DNA of 64,000 nucleotides from Simmondsia chinensis (lineage: Eukaryota; Streptophyta; Magnoliopsida; Caryophyllales; Simmondsiaceae): the NCBI GenBank assembly GCA_018398585.1, contig JAGTTD010000008.1:26125172-26189171 (forward strand). Reading direction: 5' to 3'. Positions 32,240 to 43,416 of the stretch are shown piece after piece (the stretch's first letter is position 1; each line of letters starts with the position of its first letter). A program made the position numbers and the translations under genes. The notes below the pieces were generated by a model that saw nothing but the letters and a program-made list of their open reading frames with translations, ran no database searches and was not told the DNA's origin.

Positions 32240-33136
32240 CTTTTTTTTTTTTTTGATAATTAGGGACAAGGTTGCGGAACAAGCAGGCCACTCGACTAAA
32301 CGAGACCTGAGTCCACCCGTAGAAAAAATGGGGGCCACAAAAGACAACAAAAAGCAGGAAGACAAACAAAAACAGGCACAACACAAGCCTCAAACACGAC
32401 AACTCAAGAAATCAAAAACATGATCAATCAAAGGGCAGGAAATCTGGAACAGCGACGCGCTGAAGTAGATCAAAGCCATTGCCATAATTCAACTTAAATC
32501 TCAACTGGAGTCTCTCCGCTCGGTACCTCGTGACTAAACTATCCTTCATAGCATTTTATGGAGCAAAGCACTCACCATAGGCGGATTGAAGCCATTGAAA
32601 TTCAGTCCTAGTCTTTTTTCCATCTCTATTACTCGGCCTGCCTCCTCTATTTAACGAGCATCAATACTGTTGTCACCCTGATTCGCCATATCCCTCTTTC
32701 TCTTTTTGCTAGGGGTCTTGACCTGTTTTTGCGTATTTCTCCCGGGTGACATGTCCTTCAAGAAATCTTGTAGTTCCCCCTTTCCTTTTCTTTCATCTTG
32801 TGCTTTAAAAGCTTGCCTACCCCTTTTTTTCGTCTTCATTTTCTCCTTTTTTCTCCCGAGTTGTGCTAGGCCCCTCCATCAACGACGCTGGCATATGGTA
32901 GTTCCCGGTGTACTGTCCTCTGTATGCTGGAGTCTGAGTAAGTCAAGGGGTTCAAAGCCCGGGGGAAACTTCGGGCCAGATGTTTTAGAGTCATTGTCAC
33001 CGATGGTGTCCCAAGCTTCGAACTCTGTCTGAGCATCAGGCTGTACTGTTTCGGCATTATCATTCTCAATCCACGGAAGAAGAAGAGGGAGATGATGATG
33101 TTCTCGATCATCCTGGAGTGGTAATTGAGTAGCTGG
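32240..33136 (-). mobile_element. L1-type LINE insertion, partly deleted
   Basis: A perfect 16-bp target duplication cattattttactaaag (32224-32239 and 33137-33152) flanks an insert ending in a T-run on the plus strand (32241-32254), that is, a poly(A) tail on the minus strand. Minus-strand frames contain GPKFPPGFEPLDL, an ORF1-like motif, and basic stretches (KKRGRQAFKAQDERKGKG, KKRKRD). The 3' end shares words with the insert at 36359-36625. No endonuclease or RT is left, so it is internally deleted. Confidence 0.82.
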
Positions 33137-33182
33137 CATTATTTTACTAAAGTTAAACATGGCTCAATTCAAAAGGCACGAC

Positions 33183-33201
33183 AAAAAAAAAAAAAAAAAA
33201 A
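33183..33201. repeat. Poly-A run
   Basis: About 19-20 A residues within the end of the copia gag region, close to but outside the LINE target duplication. Confidence 0.9.
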
Positions 33202-33203
33202 TT

Positions 33204-34229
33204 TGTCAATTTGAACATTTTCATCACCTATTAGATGATCAATTCTCCCACTATGATCTTCGAAAAAATCAGAAACATTTAAATTTGTATCATTAAGTAG
33301 AGAATGATCTTCAGCAAAATTGCTTTCTGGTAGCTTTCTTTTCCCTTTCAGTGATGCCCGATAAAGGTCCACCAAGTGTTGGGCTGTACTACAGGTACAC
33401 ATCCAATGACCTTTCATACTGCATCGGTAGCAATCTGTTTCCAGATCATTTGACAACTTTTGTTCAGGGATCTCTCTTTTTTAATTTTTCGCCTTATCAT
33501 TTGTGGACTTCTAACATTATGGTCCGTTCTAAATACCACAGTACCGGTTATTATGACCGCGACTATAACCTCGTCCACGACCACGACTACGTTCACGACC
33601 TCGACCACGTCCCTAATGATTGTATGTTGAAGCATTCACTTCAGAGAATAGTTCGAACCCTGTTGGTAGTGACTAATAATTTTTCATTAACAGTTCATTA
33701 TTTTGTTCATCAACAACGAGATATGATATTATCTCTGAGTATTTTTTTGAAATTCCACTCAATATTGCTACTGCAGGAACATATTCGAGACATAAAAAGT
33801 AAAGAATAGCATATCCTCCTCAGTAGTATTTATTCCACATAATTTCAATTGGGATGTAACACTAAATACTGCAGAGTTATACTCACTGACAACTTAAAAT
33901 TCTGCAACTGGAGGTGAATCCGTTCATAGTGAGCTTTAGGGAGGATCACATATTTTGTATGATCAAACCTCTCCTTTAAATTCAGCCAAATGACATATGG
34001 GTTGTTTACAGTAATATATTTAGCTTTCAATCATTCAGGGATATGATGCCTAAGAAATATCATTACTTTAGCACGATCCTATAGGGATGCGCTATTTACC
34101 CTTTTAATTGTATCTCTGAGATTCATAGCATCAAGGTGAATCTCAACATCAAGGATCCATGGCAAATAAATTTTTTTTTTTTTCAGATTTATCAAGAGTA
34201 GTAAATTCAAGATTAGTAAAATTAGACAT
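33204..34229 (-). pseudogene. Copia gag remnant with zinc knuckle
   Basis: The ATG at 34229 gives MSNFTNLEFTTLD. Later blocks are WLNLKERFDHTKYVILPKA (33845-34030), KKYSEIISYLV, GRGRGRE repeats and the zinc knuckle CYRCSMKGHWMCTC (C-x2-C-x4-H-x4-C) with TAQHLVDLYRASLKGK at 33169-33456. Frameshifts separate the pieces. The antisense open frame of 152 residues at 33351-33809 is an artefact. Confidence 0.85.
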
Positions 34230-34312
34230 TATAAATCACAAAGATTAGGGAATGAAAACTTACCTCGAGCATAGAACGATCCTCAATTGGCTAGAGACTC
34301 GTGCTGATAACG

Positions 34313-34754
34313 TGCTATAAAACTAGGGACATATTATATTCAAAAAGAAGAGAACAAAAATAAAAATCCAAATATGATTAGAGAAAAACAACAAGTATTT
34401 TATTCCGGAACTCAGAAACTCGAGAAGGTTTTCTTCTATTCAAATAATTCTCCCAATTTTATATTATTTTTCAATATCTCATTCTCGTTTCTCAATCTCA
34501 ATTCCTCTTTCTCTCTAATTCTCTCACCGCTTGCCCTTTTACTGAGCTTCTTATTTTTTATTCTGCGCTGCTGCTTTATTTATACAATTAGGAGGCAATG
34601 AGGTTTTCTTAATCAGTAAGGAAATGAGGGGGTATATGTATATGTATATATACGTAAATATGTATTTTATATAATTTTTAATTTTTTAGGATATTTAATA
34701 ATATCTGAATTTGACCATAAAAATATACCCAAAAAATATCTAATATTTACAACA
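34313..34754 (-). repeat. 5' LTR of the 29234-34754 copia element
   Basis: Plus-strand ends TGCTATAAAAC and TTACAACA (TGTTGTAA..TTATAGCA on the coding strand). About 442 bp, against 449 bp for the plus-strand copy. Bases 34293-34310 hold the shared post-LTR text (minus strand ttatcagcacgagtctct), a putative primer-binding site whose tRNA I did not identify. Confidence 0.85.
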
Positions 34755-34829
34755 ATATCTAATTATTTATTAATGTTCAATTAATTTAATTTATCAAATC
34801 AAATAACCAAGTGAGTAGCCCCAATATTT

Positions 34830-35290
34830 TTGTTTATTTTCACTAGACCATCTCTCACACCAACTACCATCCTTTTTGCCACTATAGATCACTACTTTCA
34901 CTCCACTATCATATCTAATCACTATTATGATTCACTCCAAACTCTAATGACTCATCACTATCCTCTTGCCATTACAGCCACTCCATCTATCATCAATCAC
35001 TACGATAGTGCACTGCCACCACCCACCAATATTGCACCCACCAACAGCCTTATAATTTCACCTCACCACCATGGCTCATCTCCACTGCCCACTAGAACTT
35101 ACCACCACCATAGTCTTAACTCTACCAACAAGGCCAGACCCCTTGATCACCATAGCTTGTCCACAACTACTATCGACTTTTAAAATTTGCTATTGTTCCT
35201 CATCATTGTTCGCCACCCCCATGACTCACTTCACCACCATGGCCGAACCTTACTACCATGGTCTATTATTGGTTGACTTATATTATTAAA
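34830..35290. repeat. CCAC/ATCAC-rich low-complexity tract
   Basis: A degenerate array of words such as ccaccatc, atcactac and ccaccacc gives chance plus-strand open frames (34830-35183, 35071-35289) rich in His, Thr and Pro. It is similar in style to 20046-20320. No gene is supported. Confidence 0.5.
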
Positions 35291-36338
35291 TAATTTCTTA
35301 TCATTATAGTAGATAAATTCTTTTTGAAACACTTTATATGTAAAAGATACAAATCTTAAATAAACAAATTTTATTAAAATAGTAAGTTAAAAAAAGATAA
35401 GTTTAAAACAAATGAACAAACTCACCCTTACAAAAGAAACAAGAAGGGCCTTAGATATATCCTATTGCCACTAACATGATGATATGGCAACTGGTATGGA
35501 CATGGTGGATGCCAAAGTGATGACATGACAAAAACATTTTATAGTGTGCCATTCTTCTGAAGTATTCAAAACACATGGATAAAAATATGACTAGGCTTGA
35601 CAAAAATGAAATCGTTTAAGATCCCTAAGTTGAAAAATACATGTTGTTCTACTCAGATGCAATATAAATCATATTTTAGGGCATCAAGACACTTGAACCT
35701 TTAAACAACACAAAGAAAAATGTGTCATCTCAATAACACAAAAATTAAATCTTGTCATTCCATCAAATCTACATTTGATATACAAGGATTTAATGTGCTT
35801 GTTAGAAACATAAGTCTATTAAAGATCAATTTGGTCCTCAAATAAGATTGAAATGTTAGTATCTAATTTCAATGCAAAATTTTAGTTTACCTTAACTAGA
35901 AGCGTCCACTTTAGCACTATTTCCACTCGCTTGACATCATCCAAAGCTTCCGTGTCTCCTTCAAGTTGTGCTTTTACAATCTGAGCCTTGAACTCACGGG
36001 GAAGCATCACTATTATTCTAACATCAACTTAATATGGTAGGGATGCAAACAAGATGTGGCATTGTTTGTGAGTCTCCACTGAGGCTAGATCACTTTCTCG
36101 TGCTCGAGCATCTATTGCTTTATGTTGTGCTTGCTTACTGTGGCGTTTCGAATTGTTGTGAAGGTCCATCCAAGTTCTGATTTTCCTATGGGCTGAACTG
36201 GATCTTGACCAGCGTGAGTAGAGTAAGAGTTGCTCATTAACAGCCCAATTGAGATTTAACATACCCTCAAAGGGCCCATCTAGCTACAATAGGTGGTTGT
36301 TCTTTGAATCGAGGTAATAATCCAGTCCTTTGTGGGCA
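35291..36338. other. Intergenic, nothing firmly recognised
   Basis: AT-rich. A minus-strand frame of 77 residues at 36029-36262 (NLNWAVNEQLLLYSRWSRS) has no motif I can assign; it might be gypsy-derived given the gag scrap at 37917. Confidence 0.4.
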
Positions 36339-36645
36339 TGCCCTTGCCATCATGGTTCAGTCCTTTGAATCGAGGTTCAGTCCTGCTTCGGTTTTCCGCG
36401 CTGGTCGTTTGGTTCTTTTCTTTTGGGTTCCCAGTCTGAGCTTCTTTTGTGCGCGTCTTGGGTAGCGTGTGCTCGGTGTCTGTTTTGTTGGGTTTGGGTG
36501 TTTTTGTTTTGATGCTTTTTTGTTTCCCTTTTTGTTTCCCCCTCCATTTACGGAGTAGCCTAGGCCTCGTCTTTTCGAGTTGTCTGTCTGTTTTTCGGCT
36601 TTGCGGTTATTTATCGGAAAAAAAATGCCCTTGCCATCATGGTTC
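36339..36645 (+). mobile_element. 5'-truncated L1-type LINE 3' end with perfect target duplication
   Basis: The 20-bp duplication tgcccttgccatcatggttc (36339-36358 and 36626-36645) flanks a 267-bp T/G-rich insert ending in A8 (36618-36625). The tail words (cctcgtcttttcgagt, ttgcggttatttatc) resemble the tail of the LINE at 32240-33136 read on its own strand (tctcgtttagtcgagt, cctaattatc), so both belong to one family. This is a typical target-primed, 5'-truncated insertion. Confidence 0.85.
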
Positions 36646-36819
36646 CTCACTTTCCATGGATTGGTAATTGGCCTACCTCTCGAGGTTCTTGTGTCCCTTT
36701 ACATAACTGTATTATCAACTTAACTGCTTTGGGCTCACATTTTCTTTTTGACACACATATTGAGCCATTTCCCTTGGACACTGATCTAACTGAGAATGGT
36801 TCTCTTGCATCTCATTTTT

Positions 36820-36821
<2 letters not shown>

Positions 36822-36856
<35 letters not shown>
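36822..36856. repeat. Poly-T tract (35 nt)
   Basis: An uninterrupted T-run, possibly a minus-strand poly(A) tail, immediately left of the direct repeat starting at 36865. A duplication for such an insertion was not found. Confidence 0.9.
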
Positions 36857-36857
<1 letters not shown>

Positions 36858-36864
36858 AGATTTT

Positions 36865-37250
36865 AGTCTTGGAGAGTTTCACTTCAGAGGAACTAGCTTC
36901 ACCACCCACCCCCCCGCCCAAGTTATCTTAACACCCCGATGGACTTGATTATTTCTTGAGACATTATTAATTTGCACCTAATAAGGTTGGTGTCTTGTCA
37001 TTGGAGGACGAGCGTAATCCTTTAGTATTTAGACTATGATCTAATTGAGCAAGCTCCAAGGAAGCTCTTTTCTATAGGATCTTCCTCTTTTGCGTCTTGG
37101 AGAGTTTCACTTCAGAGGAACCAGCCTCAACACCAGCCAAAGTCACCTTTACATCTCAATGGACCTAATTGTTTCTTAAGAATATTTTTATTTGCACCCA
37201 ATAATGGTTTCTATCTTGCAATTAGATGAGTCCAATCTTTTATTATTTAT
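36865..37250. repeat. Diverged direct repeat, period about 229 bp
   Basis: The segment from gtcttggagagtttcac (about 36867) is repeated from gtcttggagagtttcac (about 37096), with further matches: ttcagaggaac, tggac.t.attgtttctt, tttgcacc.aataa. The copies diverge after about 150 bp. Origin unknown. Confidence 0.7.
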
Positions 37251-37916
37251 AGGATTTACCTAATGGATATGTATATCGGATTCTTTTGGGGTGGCTTAAC
37301 CTCATGATAAAGTGAATCCTTGTGAAGTTAGGCATTATCTTCTCAAACAAGAGAAACTCTTAAGGTGTGAGGCTGTAGTTTACTCTTTTCTTAAAGCTGC
37401 ATCTCATTGCACTCATTGCACATTTCTTTTATTCCTTCTAGATTCTAGTTAATACTTATGTTGAAGTGAGGTTCAGAAAAATGAGCCTCCTTGAAGTTAA
37501 TTCCTTCATTGGCCCCTCTTTTCTTCTTTCCTTGGACCATCTCCCTCCCATCCTCATGGCTTGGTTTTCACTTCAACTTTATGGCTCCAGTTTATTTTCG
37601 AGTGAGCTAAATGGTCCCTTTCTCGAGTTTTTTGTTGAGCTTGTTTTTAAAATATTGAACATTTGCTTGTGAGGTGAACTCAATAGTGTTCCACCGCCAT
37701 ATTTCCTCACCATAGTCTCCATTAATAATAAGGAATCTCAAGATCCCTACCTTGACTAACTTCTCAAACAATGGGTTTGGCAATCTTCATACTTTGTTCA
37801 GATGCATCATCCATCTATGACCTATCATGGGCTCTTTCCTCAATATCTCTCGAGATATCTTTTGCGAGTCCAAAAATATCAATAATATTAATTTATACTA
37901 CTTTTGGGAAAGGGCC

Positions 37917-38150
37917 TTAATCGACTCCCATTTGGTGTCGCTCAGGAAAGACCAATTTTTTATACTCAATCCCGTCTTGAATTGCATTTCTAAATATCAT
38001 GCAATCCTTACTCGAGTGGGTGTATGAATTATGCCATTTGTAATAAACCTTCTCCTTTAGAGGTATATGGTCAGACATCTTCTGTTTTTTGTTCAATTGA
38101 AACTTATTATTTGCCTCAAGTGAGTCAAATATAGAGTCTGCTCGAAACAA
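37917..38150 (-). pseudogene. Gypsy-type gag fragment
   Basis: A 77-residue minus-strand frame reads YYKWHNSYTHSSKDCMIFRNAIQDGIEYKKLVFPER. The pattern YCKWHN..TH.TKDC..FRN.IQD.I..G.L.FPE is typical of the C-terminal gag or linker of a group of plant gypsy elements. Flanks 37260-37916 may be more of the same element but lack clear motifs. Confidence 0.65.
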
Positions 38151-38382
38151 ATCAAAAGAGTACTTTTATAATTCTTGGGTTTGGTAGACTTCATAGCGTT
38201 TGTCTCTTTCTTGATTAAGGGATTACAAACTATGGTCCTCTAACATACTAAGCTTCATCAATTTCGTAAAAAGACTCATACTTTTCCTTTGTAACCACAT
38301 GGAAATACATTTTATAAAGATTGTTCTTCTTGGGGCTTTCTTCCTTTGAGATGGCTTCATACCTAGTAGGCTCTTGACTAGT

Positions 38383-38392
38383 GGGAGAAGAC
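38383..38392 (+). promoter_or_regulatory. Polypurine tract before LTR B
   Basis: tagtgggaga just upstream of the LTR that starts near 38405 resembles the agtgggaga tract that precedes copia 3' LTRs. Confidence 0.5.
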
Positions 38393-38404
38393 TAGTGAAG
38401 TTAG

Positions 38405-40108
38405 TATTAGAATTAGTGTCCTGAAAGACCTAATTAGTTAATTTTAAATATTAAATAAATAAATTTTTTTATTTATTTATGTTTGATTATGTTTTACGAG
38501 TCAAACATGCGTGTGATTATTTTCTAAAACGTTCCATGAGATGGATGTCGTCCAAGATGACATGTCGAGTTTGGTTTAAGTTGTTAATGGGATTGAGCCA
38601 TAGATAGACTTGAATCAAATAAGTGATATGTTGTCAAAGTATGTTCATAGTCAGTGATAAGTTTGGATAACTTATCTGATCAGACTATAATATGATACTT
38701 CAGATAACTTGTATTGGTTATGTGGACAGGGATTCAAAAGTATTATATTGGTGTTGTCAATAAAATTGGAATACTGAGGACCACTTGAATTATTTATTTC
38801 TTTACTACTATTAAAAATAATTAATTTTCTAAGACGACAACTCTAAATCCAAAAAAATAGTATGAACTTGTGCACAGATTGTTCGTTGCTTTGATGTGCT
38901 AAAAAGAATAGTTACAAAGCGTTGACTTAAATCTTACGTGCGTTAGGTGGCTACAAGAGTATAGCGGGAATATGTGTTTTACGTGGAATCTATAGTCACT
39001 TACAATATAAAGATTTCTCCTTAGTTGATTCACAAACATATGAATAGATTCTAGAATCTTTGAACAAAGTATTCCATATTTTTGACATTTGAAATTAGTA
39101 CAAAAATTATTTTATATATCATTGAATTATTCGAGAAGAGCAAGTTGGGAACTACAGTGAAAGATGTGAGAAAAACAACAATAGTACTTTAAGTTGTTTT
39201 TGCTCAGGGATATCTAATAGATGGATTAATTGTCACAATAAAAGTTATCTGGGAATTCTAGAATAAATATATTTAATTGTAGAGTGCAATAAAACTTGTT
39301 TAGTGGAATTAAGTTTTAATAAATGATAATCAATTGTTATCATGAGATAATAATCAAATTTGACCTATTTGGAGCTAAAAATAGATTATTTTTGATGTCT
39401 TTTCACAAGCTTCAACTTAAAAATTGTTTGAAAATATTTAAAATAAATTTATGAGATAAGTTATTTATTTATGAGATAAATATTTTTTTATGCTAAACAA
39501 ATATTAATAAGATAAATATATAATACGATGATTTATCGTGTTTAAAAAAAAAGGAAGGCGCGGATTCAAACCCGCCTTAGAGCACAACAGGGCAACCTGT
39601 TGCTGATGTCATGATGACATCAGTGACAGGGTATAAGACGCGTTAACACGTTGATGTCATTGTGACATCTGCAACCTGGATTTTGTTTTTGTATTTAGGA
39701 GCGTTTAACCGTGAGAAAATTTTATCGTTATTGTACTTTATTTTCTCACATGACAAATGCCCTAAAAATTATTTTTACGAGTTTTCTAAATTTATAGTTA
39801 GCATTATTTATCTGAAAAATTGTTCTTCCAAAAGATTGAAAGGAATATTTTGGGAGCCCATATTCTTGATGTTGGAAAAGAGTACTGAAAAGAAGATCTT
39901 GAGGTGTCAAGAAATCTTCTTCTAATTACAGATCTTCAAGTTAGAGCTGAGATTCGCATTTTAGGTATATGTTTAATTAAATATTTGATATTTAATTTAT
40001 TTTTCCTTTATTTTATTTATTCTACATTCCTTGTTTATACTTGTTTTATTTGATATTTTTATTTGTCATATTATGAACCTATTAGAGTAAGATTTAGGTC
40101 TAATTAGA
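38405..40108 (+). mobile_element. Long-LTR copy B (copia-type family)
   Basis: Starts tattagaattagtgtcctgaa. It shares ordered blocks with copy C read on the minus strand (tttgattatg, atgcgtgtgattatttt, ccatgagatgga, gtcagtgataagtt) and with copy A. A GC-richer block at 39550-39680 contains a short inverted pair (tgatgtcatgatgacatca). The 3' border is unresolved; the composite SINE is inserted at its right side, at 40109. Confidence 0.65.
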
Positions 40109-40387
40109 ACAACAGTTACTACAACAGACCTAGTACCTCAAGGGTTCCTACATAAGCGGGGTCTGGAAGGGGTGGATTTATGCAGCCTTACTCTTTTAGG
40201 GTGCAACCCTACCAAGAGGTTGTTTCCAACGACCCCCAACCTTATAAGGTTGGCAACACGAGGACTTCCCAGGAGGTCACCCATCCTAGTATTACTCTCG
40301 CCCGAGCATGCTTAATTTCGGAGTTCTAATGAGATCCGGCGTCTTAGAGCCTAGTAAATGAACCATTAATATTTAGATCTAATTAAA
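40092..40387 (+). mobile_element. Composite retroposon: Au-type SINE body fused to antisense 5S rRNA (copy 2)
   Basis: The insert at 40109-40370 is flanked by a near-perfect 17-bp duplication (atttaggtctaattaga / atttagatctaattaaa). The body reads actacaacagacctagtgcct-like, ggggtctggaaggggtgg, atgcagccttac and gaggttgtttccaac. From about 40253 it becomes antisense 5S rRNA. The junction lies in the same order and orientation as in copy 1, but the copies have diverged considerably, so this is an older insertion. Confidence 0.82.
40253..40345 (-). pseudogene. 5S rRNA-derived segment (not a functional gene)
   Basis: The minus strand matches 5S rRNA from gatctcattagaactccg through ttaagcatgctcgggcgag, atgggtgacctcctgggaag and tcctcgtgttgc, the 5S 3' end. 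It retains a few bases more of the 5S 3' end than copy 1. Confidence 0.85.
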
Positions 40388-41587
40388 TAGTTTAATTAGA
40401 TTAGGGCTTTAGATTTAAAATTGAGAATTTAAAATTTGTTTTTTGCTGCTCCTACTCCAGCCAATTTAGGAAATATTTTCTGAAATATTTTCCCAACATT
40501 TGGTTCCCTCAAACTTATTGCAATATTCACGTTTAGGCTAGCCATCTTAGCATATTATGCTTTAGGTAGAGCTATCCCTCTTAAACTATTTGTAGAACTT
40601 TTATCCCATTCCACTTAACTTTGGATTCATTCAACTTAGGTCAGACAAAGAGGTTCCCTATTACATATTTGGGAATTGGTGTTGAAACTATATAGCCATC
40701 TCAACCTAAGTATAAATGGAGTTTGGTGGCATTCTAATAGACCCCTGGAATGTGGTCCCATTAAAGGAACTTAGAATGAGCCTGATTATAGACCTTAGCG
40801 TCAACCACCTCCCTACACTAACAATCAAACCTTATTAAAACACTCAAAAGTAAACATGTTACCTCCTCTAAAAAGGGGTTAACTCAAGTATGTCGAACCC
40901 TCTTGGAAACGGATAGTCTCTATTAATGTAGGTAGGGTAAGACTAGCTATGGATAGACTTATTAACCCTCTACATTCCAGGGCTAAACATTTGCTCAGTT
41001 ATGTTGGCTAGCTGGTCCTAAAGGGGTTAACTTAGGACATGATTTGCTATAGTGGCTTTCCCCTATAGTGTATGCGGGATATCCTAAGCATCCGTAATTA
41101 CTTGGTTTGCAAAGGGCAGCTGCCTCGAGTTATATAGGACTGTATTCAAAACACCATAACCTAAAGCGTTCATCTAATACCCTTGGACTCTTAAAGAAGT
41201 TTGAGTTGAACTTCAATTTCCCATCCTTCTTAGATTCGTAGGATATGCTTCAGTTCCTAAAACTGTTTTGGTTGCACTCGTTTACCCTATTATGTTCGTG
41301 CATTATACAAAAATATCTAATAAAATAAACATATACGTATAACAAATGGGAAGACAGAAAATAGAGGGAGCTCTAAAAAGAAAATTTAGAAATGCTAACT
41401 TGAAAAGAAGGACGAAAGGTGCTGCTTTGAAATTTTCGAGACCGCAAGTCTTTTCATAATCTCTTCTAAACATGCAGAGTGTGAGTTCCGAAAATATTTA
41501 ACTAGAAACATAGAAATAAAGTTTTAATTATATTTACTGAACAATAAAATCCTTTTAGAGAATTGAATCTTAAAATTAATTCATGAG
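40388..41587. other. Intergenic, nothing recognised
   Basis: Mixed-composition DNA, less AT-rich at 40530-41280. The plus strand has a short text QTKRFPITYLGI near 40640 that recalls LINE RT but stands alone, so no call is made. Confidence 0.4.
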
Positions 41588-42131
41588 TGATGCAGCGCGT
41601 GATGGAATAAATAGGGGTACAGAAAGATTCAACGGCATTCCCTTCGTATTTTATTTAGAACTGAAATAAAATAGACAAAGAGGTATAGAATTAGCTCTCT
41701 CATAACTTGAGGAGTCTAAATCTTCATAAAAGAAAATATCATAATTCATTAAAATCAAAGTCTCTTTCTAAGCCTAAGCCTAGCCTCTCCTTTATATAGA
41801 GGAGGGATAACAATTCAAATTCAAATTCAAAAATCAAATCAAAACTAAAATGGAAATAAAATCAAACCAAATCCCCTAATTAATCTTGATTAGGTCAAAG
41901 CTTCCCCAAATGCCCTGGTGGTTGAAACAGAAAGGAAATCCCTCGAGATTCTTGTGTTGACAAGGCCTACGTGCTGGCGTAGCCAAGTTGGACAAAACCT
42001 ATGGTGGCGCCAAGTTCCCAGTTGGCTTGTTCCGTGCATACTCCTTGGCTTAAGCCAAGTGCCTCCGGTTCGCACCTTTCCTTCTCCTTCCGGTCCTGCC
42101 AAGGCCAAACCATGGGATGCGTGCTGCATCA
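41588..42131 (-). mobile_element. Solo LTR of a gypsy element (544 bp)
   Basis: The ends tgatgcagc and gctgcatca are a perfect 9-bp inverted pair with TG..CA termini. The flanks ATGAG and ATAAG are a 5-bp duplication with one change. On the minus strand it contains a TATA box (ctctatataaag, near 41791) and a 3' part (aaataaaatacgaagggaatgccgttgaa) matching the gypsy LTR at 62978-63441. No interior or second LTR is present. Confidence 0.82.
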
Positions 42132-42136
42132 ATAAG

Positions 42137-43416
42137 ACCCCAGTTTATAATAGGTTCTTGGATAAAACACATGAACAAGCACTGATGTGGGATCGACCAA
42201 AACCCAAAAAAAATGTAATGCTTTTATTCTAACTCATGGTATATCATTCCTTATCTTGTGCGGCGCCTCTTAGGTATATGGCACAAGCGCATGCGCGCTT
42301 GGTTGCCCAATCCTTGGGCATTGGTCCATGTTTGTATGTTACACACGAGCATTGTGGTTGGACCATATATATATGATGCCCACTCCCCCATTTTCCTTTA
42401 ATTATAATTTGTTGACGTTTGCTTCTGCCATTTTTTTGTTTTTCCCACATGCATGTATAGTTTCATGAATATTATTTAGCATAACATTTATTCATATTAT
42501 GAATTTTATATAAATATTTTTAAATGGTGTATTCGTTGAGGCTTATAAGAGGACCTTATGAACAATTTAGTTCCACCTTTAAATGGCTCAAATCAAATTA
42601 TAATTATATGATAACATTTGTGTAGTATTTAATAATATTAAATTTCAGTAAATAAATATGTTACACTTTAGACTTAGATATATTAAGAATTCTCATATTG
42701 TTATTGAATGAGTGACTAACTCTTATAGATATCCTTACGAAATAATAATTTAAACTATTCATTATATTTCTTATAGCTTCTCCTTAAGTTCTCGATTCGT
42801 TCTTTCCAAAAAATTCTATGATAATAAAATAATTTTCTCGTATCAAGTTTCTATGACTTTAACTTGAAATACTTTAGCTAAAGATTCAGGATTTACAAAT
42901 CCAATCAATGAGATATCTCTATCTCAAAAAAGAGATTATAGATTTCCAATTCAATGTTTTGTCCCACCATATTTTATACTACCACCCAATTTACATAGGA
43001 TTTTGGCAACTCTTTGAGACTTCACTTCTGAGTACATCAAAGTGATATACATTGAAGCCCAAGACGTTCTCAAGATTTAGAGTAATCACCTAATAACACA
43101 ATATGGACTATTTATTTCTCATAGTAATCAAGAATTAAACAACTCTTGTGCTCCGAACTTATCACTGATTATGAACTTATTTTTAATGCCATATGACTCA
43201 TTTTGAATTAAGTTTTGATGTGTCTAAAAGTCATTGACCACTTAAATAAAATAAAGATATGCCATTATGGACAACTTCCATCTCATGGTATGTCTCTAAA
43301 AATAATCACGCACATATATAACTCATAAAGCATAATCAAGCAATAAACCAATAAAACGACTTCACTTATTAGTAATTTAAAATATGTAATTGGGTTTTCA
43401 GGCACTATTGTTAGCA
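42137..43416 (-). repeat. Long-LTR copy C: 3' LTR of the copia element 42137-49730
   Basis: On the minus strand it starts TGCTAACAATAGTGCCTG at 43416, just after a purine-rich gacgagtatgaga tract. It shares blocks with copy B. The lower border is uncertain. Confidence 0.65.

Larger units (their letters stand above)
29234..34754 (-). mobile_element. Decayed copia element upstream of the PME31-like gene
   Basis: The 5' LTR (34313-34754), gag (about 33200-34229), decayed pol and a truncated 3' LTR (29234 to about 29375) read on the minus strand. The flanks ATATT (29229-29233) and ATATC (34755-34759) are a probable 5-bp target duplication with one change. It aligns colinearly with the plus-strand copy at 52228-57002. 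A LINE is inserted at 32240-33136. Its 3' end lies 202 bp upstream of the PME31-like ATG, in the same orientation. Confidence 0.88.

Noticed and set aside
33351..33809. Plus-strand open frame of 152 residues
   Set aside because: Antisense of the copia gag, whose zinc knuckle is clear on the minus strand.
34830..35183. Plus-strand frame rich in His, Thr and Pro
   Set aside because: Comes from the CCAC-rich low-complexity tract; no conserved domain.
36715..36921. Minus-strand frame with poly-Lys
   Set aside because: Translation of the T35 homopolymer.
40620..40720. Possible LINE RT text (FPITYLGI)
   Set aside because: A single eight-residue match with no neighbouring RT motifs in any frame.
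41918..42232. Plus-strand frame of 104 residues
   Set aside because: Lies within and across the end of the gypsy solo LTR.
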